Positions 1 to 5,325 of a DNA stretch of 11,022 nucleotides are shown here, in pieces. The notes beneath the pieces are model-generated. The model searched no databases and was not told the DNA's origin. It was given only the letters and a program-made list of their open reading frames with translations. A program made the translations under genes and the position numbers. The stretch is from JBQCDV01 sp051960855 (lineage in GTDB: Bacteria; Actinomycetota; Actinomycetes; JAJZTN01), in NCBI GenBank assembly GCA_051960855.1, contig JBQCDV010000066.1, positions 1-11,022 of the forward strand, in the 5' to 3' direction. Each line of letters opens with the position of its first letter. Within the stretch, counting starts at the first letter, position 1.

Positions 1-75
1 CTGGGCGACCGGCTCGCCGGCCCCCACCAGATCTAGTGCTCGACGCCGGAACTCCGGCGGCTTGGCTGCAGGCAT
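1..75 (-). CDS. IS3-family transposase OrfA, N-terminal fragment (runs off the left edge)
   Basis: The ATG at 75-73 opens a frame that stays open to the window edge and gives 25 residues starting MPAAKPPEFRRRALDLV and ending GEPVAQ. The pattern PPEFRRRA-(L/V)-(D/E)LV followed by a Gly/Glu/Pro-rich turn and VAQ is the usual start of the helix-turn-helix OrfA protein of IS3-family insertion sequences, which binds the element ends and is joined to the OrfB integrase by programmed frameshifting. A purine-rich GGGAAGGGAG stretch lies shortly upstream and could be its ribosome binding site. The rest of OrfA and OrfB would lie outside the window, so completeness cannot be judged. Only 25 residues support the family call; another helix-turn-helix transposase is the main alternative. 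Confidence 0.72.
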   Translation of the reverse strand, partial: MPAAKPPEFRRRALDLVGAGEPVAQ

Positions 76-135
76 CCCAGACTCCCTTCCCAAGGCGATC
101 ATCGCCTCAGATCAGGTGTCCGGGAAAGCGGGTCA
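1..135 (-). mobile_element. Left end of an IS3-family insertion sequence (partial)
   Basis: This region holds the OrfA start and about 60 bases upstream of it. Read on the minus strand it contains TGACCCGCTTTCCCGGACAC from 135 downward, which has the TG start and GACAC-type tip I associate with IS3-family terminal repeats. The adjacent RHS reading frame loses RHS-like sequence just before this point (after the residues GLRW) and stops at 101-99 inside the putative element. The outer boundary at 135 is inferred; it could lie anywhere between roughly 120 and 155. The other terminal repeat and the target duplication are not in the window. Confidence 0.5.
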
Positions 136-970
136 GGCTCCTTGCCGACCCAGCGGAGGCCGCTGGCGTCGCGCTGAGCGACCGTCGCACCGGCCAGGTT
201 GTAGGTGCGGGTACCGGTGACGGTGCCGCTGCTGGTGCGGTGCAGGGTGGTGTGGCCGAGGTAGAGGTCGGCGGTGCCGTCGCTGCGCAGGTGGGCCAGC
301 AGTGCGCCGTGGGCGCCGTAGATGCTGCGGGTGGTCACGCCTGCGCGGGTGCTGGACTCGAGCTGGTGTTCGCCGTTCCAGCTGTGGCTGGTGGCGCCGG
401 CGTTGGTGCTGCTGGTCAGAAGCTGACCGTTGGCGTCCCAGGTGTAGCTGTCTGCGGTGACGGCGTGGGGGTGGGCGGCGCCGGCGGCCGGGTAGCTGTA
501 GGTCCTGGTGGTGCCGTTGCTGGTGGCGTTGGTGATGTCACCGGTGGTGTTGTAGGTCCACCCCTGGGCGTAGCCGCCGACTGCCCCCGGGGTGCTGGCG
601 GTGCCGGGCGCGCAGTCGCTGGCCGTGGTGTAGGCGCGGTTCAGCCGGTCCCAGCTGTCGTAACTGTTGCAGCGGGCCCGGCCGAGGCCGTCAACGGCGG
701 TCAGCAGATTCCCGACCAGGTCGTAGCTGTACGCCTCGTCGCGGACGTTGGTCCCAGCGACGGTCTCGGTGAGCCGGGTCAGGCGCTGCGTAGCGGCGTC
801 GTAGGCGTACGTGCGGGTGTAGGCGTTGGCGCCGGAGCCCTGGACGCGCTGAGCAGCTTCCCGGTGCCATCGAAGGTCTGCCCGCTCACGTAGGCGGCGC
901 CGGAGAAGGTGCCCGCGGTCAGTGCACCGACGCCCGGTAGACCGAGGCTCATGACTTGGTCACTCACGAT
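136..970 (-). pseudogene. RHS/YD-repeat protein remnant, truncated at both ends and frameshifted
   Basis: On the minus strand two overlapping frames join into one RHS-like polypeptide. The upstream frame (about 970 to 851) reads LGLPGVG, then AAYVSGQTFDGTGKLL. The downstream frame (from 851) continues QRVQGSGANAYTRTYAYD. Further YD-type repeats follow: YSYDLVGNLLTAV (731-693), NSYDSWDRLNRAY (668-630), WTYNTTGDI (560-534), YTWDANGQLL (446-417) and RTYNLAGATVAQ near 212-175. RHS/YD proteins form large secreted or surface beta-cages that often carry C-terminal toxins. Here the signal and N-terminal part, the core end and any toxin tip are missing. The switch at 851-854 equals one lost base (or two gained). 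The 3' side ends at the IS3-like end. A start at GTG 967 overlapping the gene before it by GTGA is possible, but it would read only to the stop at 781-779. I read this as a dead fragment; a sequencing error could explain the frameshift but not the lost ends. Confidence 0.8.
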
Positions 971-1164
971 CGCAGCCCGGGTTGCTGCGGGCACCTAAAA
1001 GCCACTCGGGCCCGACCGCTCGCACCGGTGGGCAGGCGAACCAGAAGTGCATAAGAGCCGCTGACTTTGACGACATAACGCTCAAACGAACGCCCCGCCG
1101 CAGAAAGAAACACGAGCCAGGCGAGGATGGCGAGCGGCCACGCCAGCGGCCCCACATTGAGCAT
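964..1164 (-). CDS. Small putative membrane protein, 66 aa, unknown function
   Basis: I do not recognise a family. The protein starts MLNVGPLAWPLAILAWLVF; residues about 5-22 form one strongly hydrophobic segment, followed by a basic/charged stretch (GRSFERYVVK) and a hydrophilic tail. This fits a single-pass protein with its N-terminus outside or a very short N-terminal leader. The ATG at 1164 is chosen over the in-frame GTG at 1203 because GGAGG (1174-1170) sits 5 bases before it, one of the best ribosome binding sites in the window. The stop TGA at 966-964 lies within a GTGA that also opens the RHS fragment frame. The DNA here is visibly less GC-rich than the housekeeping cluster, suggesting transferred DNA. 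The last residues (RCPQQPGLRS) may have been created by the rearrangement that joined it to RHS sequence. It could also be a chance frame. Confidence 0.42.
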   Translation of the reverse strand: MLNVGPLAWPLAILAWLVFLSAAGRSFERYVVKVSGSYALLVRLPTGASGRARVAFRCPQQPGLRS

Positions 1165-1299
1165 GAGCCCCTCCGTCCACACGTCTCGCACTGCTTGTCT
1201 CACTGAGGCTACGCCGCCGGATGGCTGCAGGACACGCAGCAGGGGACCTCAGATTTCAACCGATGCCTACCGGGCACCACCCGCCAGCCGACGAAGACT
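1165..1299. other. Intergenic stretch between aldo/keto reductase and small membrane gene
   Basis: 135 bases without a convincing gene. On the minus strand a TTGAAA occurs at about 1260-1255 and resembles a -35 box, but no matching -10 box is seen at the proper distance. A short hairpin (GCTGC/GCAGC, 1224-1240, 7-base loop) has no T-run, so it is not a clear terminator. This stretch separates the housekeeping-type genes from the accessory DNA. Confidence 0.5.
1170..1174 (-). promoter_or_regulatory. Ribosome binding site of the small membrane protein
   Basis: GGAGG on the minus strand, 5 bases from the ATG at 1164. It decides the start in favour of the 66-residue form over the 79-residue form from GTG 1203. 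Confidence 0.5.
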
Positions 1300-2235
1300 T
1301 CAGCGAGCTTCCAGACGGGAGCGCAGCTCTGCCAGGTCGCCGTCGGACATCTGCCACTGGCCCGCAGCAGCGTTTGCCTCGACCTGCTCGCGAGACATGG
1401 CACCGGCGATGACCGAGGCGACAGGGCGTGCGGCGGCGAGCGCGGCGAAGGCCGTCTCCAACACGCTGTGGCCGCGCTCGTCGGCAAACTCCGCGACGAC
1501 CTCAACCGCCTCGAGGTCCGCGGCGGCGATGTCCCGGTCATCGAGCCGCGTCCCGCTGGGGCGGTCCTGACCCTTGCGGTACTTGCCCGTCAGCAGTCCC
1601 GAGGCCAGCGGGAAGAACGGCAGCACGCCGACGCCGTAGTGCTCGCAGGCCGGCAGCAGCTCCTGCTCAGCCTCGCGACGCAGCAGGCTGTACTCGCTCT
1701 GCTCCGAGACAAACGGCGTCAGCCGCTGTTCCTTGGCCACCCAGCTGGCCTCCGCGACGAGCCAGGCGGGGAAGTTGGACGAGCCGAGATAGCGGACCTT
1801 GCCCTCCCGCACCAGCTCGTCCAACGCGGCCAGCGTCTCCTCGAGCGGGGTGATGCCGTCGGGCCGGTGGTACTGGTAGAGGTCGATGTAGTCGGTCTGC
1901 AGCCGGCGCAGTGACCCCTCCACCGCTCGGCGGATGTAGCGGCGCGACCCGCGCGCCCCGAAGTCGTCGCCGTAGAGACCCTGCATGTCCATGCCGAACT
2001 TCGTCGCCAGCACGACGTCGTCTCGGCGCCCCTTGAGCGCCTGCCCCAGCAGCGTCTCCGAGGCGCCCTGTCCTCCGTAGATGTCCGCAGTGTCGAAGAG
2101 GGTGATGCCGGCGTCGAAGCAGGCATCGACCACGGCGTGCGTGCCCTCGGCGTCGAGACGACGACCGAAGTTGTTGCAGCCCAGACCGACGACGGAGACC
2201 ACGAGGCCGGAGCGGCCGAGGGGGACATAGCGCAT
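1300..2235 (-). CDS. Aldo/keto reductase (NADPH-dependent oxidoreductase)
   Basis: A 311-residue soluble cytosolic enzyme of the usual AKR length, expected to reduce aldehydes or ketones with NAD(P)H on a TIM barrel. The N-terminal hairpin MRYVPLGRSGLVVSVVGLG is typical. The catalytic tetrad is complete: D48 (FDTADIYG), Y53, K79 (ATKFG) and H123 (YQYHRPDG). The segments GKVRYLGSSNF (145-155) and PLASGLLTGKY (209-219) are strand and cofactor-loop signatures of the YajO/IolS/voltage-channel-beta-like subgroup. The phosphate-binding region near the C-terminus has VIAGAMSREQVEAN (275-288). The substrate cannot be read from sequence. It starts 41 bases after the tsaD stop with only a weak, close GAGG before the ATG, so it may be the last gene of the cluster transcript. 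No functional link to t6A synthesis is evident. Confidence 0.93.
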   Translation of the reverse strand: MRYVPLGRSGLVVSVVGLGCNNFGRRLDAEGTHAVVDACFDAGITLFDTADIYGGQGASETLLGQALKGRRDDVVLATKFGMDMQGLYGDDFGARGSRRYIRRAVEGSLRRLQTDYIDLYQYHRPDGITPLEETLAALDELVREGKVRYLGSSNFPAWLVAEASWVAKEQRLTPFVSEQSEYSLLRREAEQELLPACEHYGVGVLPFFPLASGLLTGKYRKGQDRPSGTRLDDRDIAAADLEAVEVVAEFADERGHSVLETAFAALAAARPVASVIAGAMSREQVEANAAAGQWQMSDGDLAELRSRLEAR

Positions 2236-2276
2236 GCCTCGACCCTATTCGCCGGCTACCGCCTCCGAGCGCGCGG

Positions 2277-3356
2277 CTACCGCGCGAGCACCTCGTCGAC
2301 CGGCAGTGCGGAGTCAGCGGGGATATCGAGCCGTGAGGCTTCTCGTCCCCGTGACACTAACGATGAGCCGAGCGCCGCGACCATCGCGCCGTTGTCCGTG
2401 CACAGCGCCGGCCGCGGGATGCGCAGGCGTATCCCCGCGCTTCCGCATCGGTCCTCAAGCAGCGCTCGAAGTCGGGAGTTCGCCGCCACCCCGCCGCCGA
2501 CGACGAGCTGGTCGACGCCATGGGTGCGGCAGGCGTCGACAGCCTTGCGCGACAACACATCGACGACCGCCTCCTGGAACGATGCGGCGACCGTGGCGAC
2601 CGGGATCGCGCGGCCCTCCCGCTGCTCGCGCTCGACCCACCGGGCGACGGCCGTCTTCAGCCCGGAGAAGGAGAAGTTGTAACGGTGCCGCACCAGATCA
2701 GCCGGTGATGTCAGCCCGCGCGGGAAGTCGATTCCAACCGGATCGCCGTCCACTGCTGCCCGGTCGATCGCCGGCCCGCCCGGGAAGCCGAGCCCCAGCA
2801 CCCGCGCCACCTTGTCGAACGCCTCCCCCGCCGCGTCGTCCAGGGTGGCTCCCAGGCTCTGCACGTCGGCAGTGACGTCGGGCACCAGCAGCAGTGACGA
2901 GTGACCGCCCGACACCAGCATGGCGACGCAGGGCTCCGGGAGCTCACCGTGCTCGAGCTGATCCACGGCCACGTGCGCGGCAAGGTGGTTGACGCCGTAG
3001 AGCGGCTTGGCCAGGGCGACGGCGAGAGCCTTGGCGGCGGCGACGCCGACCATCAACGCGCCAGCGAGACCGGGCCCCGCGGTCACGGCGATGGCGTCGA
3101 GGTCGGGCATCGCCCGTCCCGACTCGGCGAGGGCACGGCGGATTGTCGGCACCATCGCCTCGAGGTGCGCACGGCTGGCGACCTCCGGCACGACGCCGCC
3201 GAAGCGGGCGTGCTCCTCCACCGACGTCGCCAGCGCATCGGCGAGCAGCGTGGTGCCCTGCACGATCCCCACGCCGGTCTCGTCACAGCTCGTCTCGATG
3301 CCCAGCACCAGGGGGCCGGCGTCCCGAACGTCGCTGCCGACGGTTGCTGCGGTCAT
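2277..3356 (-). CDS. tsaD: tRNA N6-adenosine threonylcarbamoyltransferase TsaD (Kae1/Qri7/YgjD)
   Basis: Transfers the threonylcarbamoyl group from threonylcarbamoyl-AMP to A37 of ANN-decoding tRNAs, working with TsaB and TsaE in the cytosol. Its 359 residues match the family's usual 335-360. The ASKHA-fold signatures are all present: GIETSCDETGVGIV (19-32), AGPGLAGALMVG (93-104), the metal-binding pair H124 and H128 in NHLAAH, LVSGGHSSLLL (147-157), FSFSGLKTAV (228-237), VVGGGVAANSRLR (285-297) and the metal ligand D322 in CTDNGAM. The ATG at 3356 overlaps the rimI stop as ATGA, so translation is probably coupled. The stop is TAG. The gene looks intact. In other actinobacteria groES/groEL commonly follow; here an aldo/keto reductase does. 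Confidence 0.98.
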   Translation of the reverse strand: MTAATVGSDVRDAGPLVLGIETSCDETGVGIVQGTTLLADALATSVEEHARFGGVVPEVASRAHLEAMVPTIRRALAESGRAMPDLDAIAVTAGPGLAGALMVGVAAAKALAVALAKPLYGVNHLAAHVAVDQLEHGELPEPCVAMLVSGGHSSLLLVPDVTADVQSLGATLDDAAGEAFDKVARVLGLGFPGGPAIDRAAVDGDPVGIDFPRGLTSPADLVRHRYNFSFSGLKTAVARWVEREQREGRAIPVATVAASFQEAVVDVLSRKAVDACRTHGVDQLVVGGGVAANSRLRALLEDRCGSAGIRLRIPRPALCTDNGAMVAALGSSLVSRGREASRLDIPADSALPVDEVLAR

Positions 3357-3859
3357 GACGCCTCCCCCACCTCGTGGTGCTCCGACGTCAGTCGCCGTCG
3401 CAGGATGAGGGCATCCACGCCACTGTGCTCGTAGTAGCCGCGCCGAACCGCCAGTTGCTCAAAGCCCTCGCTCCGGTACAGCGCCACCGCCGCGTCGTTG
3501 TCCGCCCGCACCTCGAGCATCACGGTCGAGGCGCCGCGATCGGATGCCTCCGTCAGCAGGTGCCGCAGCAGCCGCCGGCCGAGTCCGCAGCCCTGGACGG
3601 CCGGGTCGATCGCGATCGTCTGGACATCGGCCTCAGCGCCGACACAGCGCAGGATGGCGTAGCCGCGCAGCACGCCGTCGACGTCGAGGGCCAGCGCGGA
3701 GCGGGTCGCGGGCACCTCGGCCAGCTCACCCCAGAAGGCCTCCTCGCTCCAGGGGTCGTCGGCAAAGAGCCGCCGCTCGAGCTCGACCACCTGCGGGAGG
3801 TCCCACCAGCGCAGCCGACGGATGACAGCAACGGTGGCGGCGGCGTTCGGATCGCTCAC
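3353..3859 (-). CDS. rimI: Ribosomal protein S18-alanine N-acetyltransferase RimI
   Basis: A GNAT acetyltransferase of 168 residues, predicted to acetylate the N-terminal alanine of ribosomal protein S18 or other proteins, using acetyl-CoA. The N-terminal motif WWDLPQVVELERRLFADDPWS (18-38) is typical of RimI. Motif A is VQTIAIDPAVQGCGLGRRLL (79-98) with the acetyl-CoA loop QGCGLG. Motif B is LEVRADNDAAVALYRSEGF (115-133), followed by RRGYYEHSGVDALIL (139-153), whose Tyr pair and Asp-Ala are RimI hallmarks. The GTG at 3859 is chosen because it overlaps the tsaB stop as GTGA and gives the usual length; a longer frame running back through tsaB is an artefact. The stop overlaps the tsaD start as ATGA. 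The short hydrophilic tail after residue 157 is variable in the family. Confidence 0.95.
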   Translation of the reverse strand: MSDPNAAATVAVIRRLRWWDLPQVVELERRLFADDPWSEEAFWGELAEVPATRSALALDVDGVLRGYAILRCVGAEADVQTIAIDPAVQGCGLGRRLLRHLLTEASDRGASTVMLEVRADNDAAVALYRSEGFEQLAVRRGYYEHSGVDALILRRRLTSEHHEVGEAS

Positions 3860-4521
3860 CGCTCGCCTGCCGCGCTGACCGGCTTGGGAGTCCCGGGGAC
3901 GACGGCGTCGGGGCGCCGCAGGTAGAGCGGTTGCGGGGCAAGGACTTCCGCGCCTTGCGTCAGAGCGACGACAAGGTCCTGCGCACGCAGGACGTCGGCG
4001 CGTGTGTCGGCGCGGGAGAGCGCAGTGTCGGGGAGAAGGCTGCGTCCCGGCCCGACAAAAGCGACGCCGGGAGCGATCGCTTCGGCCACCACATCGGGAT
4101 AGTCCACCGCCGGCCCCGACACTCGACGGCCCCGCTCGTATCGCGCCCAGTAGACCTCGCGCCGCCGCGCGTCCGTGACCACCACGCACTCGGGCACCTC
4201 CGCAGCGGCGGCGAGCGCGTCGAGGGAGCAGATCCCCTGCACCGGCGCATCGACGGCGAAGCCGAGCGTCACCGCGGTCGTGATCCCGACGCGGAGACCG
4301 GTGAAAGGCCCCGGCCCCACCCCGACGACAACGCGGTCGAGGTCGACGGCACTGCACGAGGCCTCCGCCAGCGCAGCGGAGACCATCGGGGCGAGCAGCT
4401 CGGCGTGCCGCCGCGCATCAGTCTGGGCCTGCGAGGACAGGACGCTCACTCGTTGGCCCGACACGTCGGCCACCGCGACCGAGACGGTCGGGGTCGCGGT
4501 GTCGAGGGCGAGGACCAGCAC
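3856..4521 (-). CDS. tsaB: tRNA t6A biosynthesis protein TsaB (YeaZ)
   Basis: A scaffold protein that dimerises with TsaD and recruits TsaE for t6A37 formation. The protein reads as 221 residues starting LVLALDTATPTVSVAV after a GTG initiator at 4521, which matches the usual first strand of the family. The signatures are TDARRHAELLAP (34-45), VGVGPGPFTGLRVGI (66-80), GICSLDALA (96-104), DARRREVYWARY (117-128) and QPLYLRRPDA (197-206). A GAGG lies only two bases before the GTG, so the site is poor, but no other start gives the conserved N-terminus without including end sequence of the preceding gene. It begins 23 bases after the L,D-transpeptidase stop and overlaps rimI by GTGA. The frame is open further upstream, which explains longer automatic calls. 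Confidence 0.95.
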   Translation of the reverse strand: MLVLALDTATPTVSVAVADVSGQRVSVLSSQAQTDARRHAELLAPMVSAALAEASCSAVDLDRVVVGVGPGPFTGLRVGITTAVTLGFAVDAPVQGICSLDALAAAAEVPECVVVTDARRREVYWARYERGRRVSGPAVDYPDVVAEAIAPGVAFVGPGRSLLPDTALSRADTRADVLRAQDLVVALTQGAEVLAPQPLYLRRPDAVVPGTPKPVSAAGER

Positions 4522-4544
4522 TGCCTCAGCGTAGTCAGCGCCGG

Positions 4545-5318
4545 TCAGGGGACGACGACGACCGTCGTCCCCACCTTCGCGAAGTCCCACATCTGCTTGG
4601 CGTCGGCGAGCTTCTGCCGCACGCACCCGGCTGACAGCGGCTCACCGAGGTCGCCGATCTCCTGGGCGAGCTTGCCGTCAGGGTGGACCGGGATGCTGTG
4701 GAAGCCGATCGCCGCACCCGTCTCCTCGCCGTGGGCGAACCGCACCATGTACTCCATCGTCTCGTCGCTCACCGCCGAGCGGGCGTAGCGGGACTTCGAG
4801 TAGACGCGGTAGGTGCCGGGGTCGGGCTGCCCGGTCTGGCCGGACACCAGGTGCGTGGCGACGACCGCACCCGTCGCGTCGACGATCCAGTCCCGTTGGC
4901 GACTGAGGGAGTAGACGACCCGCCGGCCCGAGCCGCTCGCGGCGGGCAAGGACTCGTCATCCGCGAACGACGATGCGTGGGCCCCGGTCGGCGACGTGCT
5001 CGCCTCCGGGCCGGCCGTGCTGGTGCCCGCCGCACTGGGCGCCGCCGCGGACGGACGTGCAGCCGCCGCCCGCGCCGATGGCTGGCCGGACGCAGACGCC
5101 GACGTCGATGCGGCCGGAGCCGAGGGTGGAGCCGAGCCGACGTCGGCGGCGTCGACGGCGTCGCTCTGCGCGACTGAGGCGGCGTCGGATGCGGTGAGCC
5201 CCTGGACTGTCAGCGGCAGCGCGAAGACCGCGGCGACGGCGAGCGAGGACACCAGCAGCCGTGCCCGGGCGACGTGCTCGGGCCGCCGGCGCGTCGGGGC
5301 ACGGTGCTGGCCAGTCAT
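4545..5318 (-). CDS. Secreted or membrane-anchored YkuD-type L,D-transpeptidase
   Basis: Predicted to cross-link peptidoglycan (3-3 links) or attach proteins to it outside the membrane. The 257-residue protein has a basic start (residues 1-20, Arg-rich), a hydrophobic signal or anchor (21-41, LLVSSLAVAAVFALPLTVQG), a low-complexity Ala/Ser/Pro linker (about 60-130) and a C-terminal YkuD domain (about 133-257). The domain has VVYSLSRQRDWIVD (134-147), VSGQTGQPDPGTYRVYSK (158-175), the catalytic histidine region IGFHSIP (H207) and the nucleophile motif LSAGCVR (C232, R234). The commonest form of that motif is SHGC(I/V)R; here alanine replaces the histidine, a variant I believe occurs in actinobacterial members. 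The ATG at 5318 is preferred to a longer frame overlapping tsaE: it lies 7 bases after the tsaE stop and begins a proper signal. It sits between tsaE and tsaB, which is unusual. Confidence 0.92.
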   Translation of the reverse strand: MTGQHRAPTRRRPEHVARARLLVSSLAVAAVFALPLTVQGLTASDAASVAQSDAVDAADVGSAPPSAPAASTSASASGQPSARAAAARPSAAAPSAAGTSTAGPEASTSPTGAHASSFADDESLPAASGSGRRVVYSLSRQRDWIVDATGAVVATHLVSGQTGQPDPGTYRVYSKSRYARSAVSDETMEYMVRFAHGEETGAAIGFHSIPVHPDGKLAQEIGDLGEPLSAGCVRQKLADAKQMWDFAKVGTTVVVVP

Positions 5319-5325
5319 GATCTGC

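Noticed and set aside
36..893. Plus-strand 285-residue frame
   Set aside because: It has a Gly/Val/Ala-rich, repetitive composition and runs antisense to the RHS repeats; the minus strand gives recognisable YD motifs.
1224..1240. Hairpin as transcription terminator after the aldo/keto reductase
   Set aside because: It has only five base pairs, a seven-base loop and no T-run.
1255..1260. TTGAAA as a -35 promoter box for the small membrane gene
   Set aside because: No convincing -10 element at 16-18 bases; one hexamer is not enough.
3860..4357. N-terminal extension of RimI to 334 residues
   Set aside because: It overlaps tsaB fully and has no domain; the GTG at 3859 gives the standard RimI length and a GTGA overlap.
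4900..5140. GC-rich repetitive tract as a possible repeat array
   Set aside because: It encodes the Ala/Ser/Pro linker of the L,D-transpeptidase; codons for few residues explain the repetition and there are no regular units.
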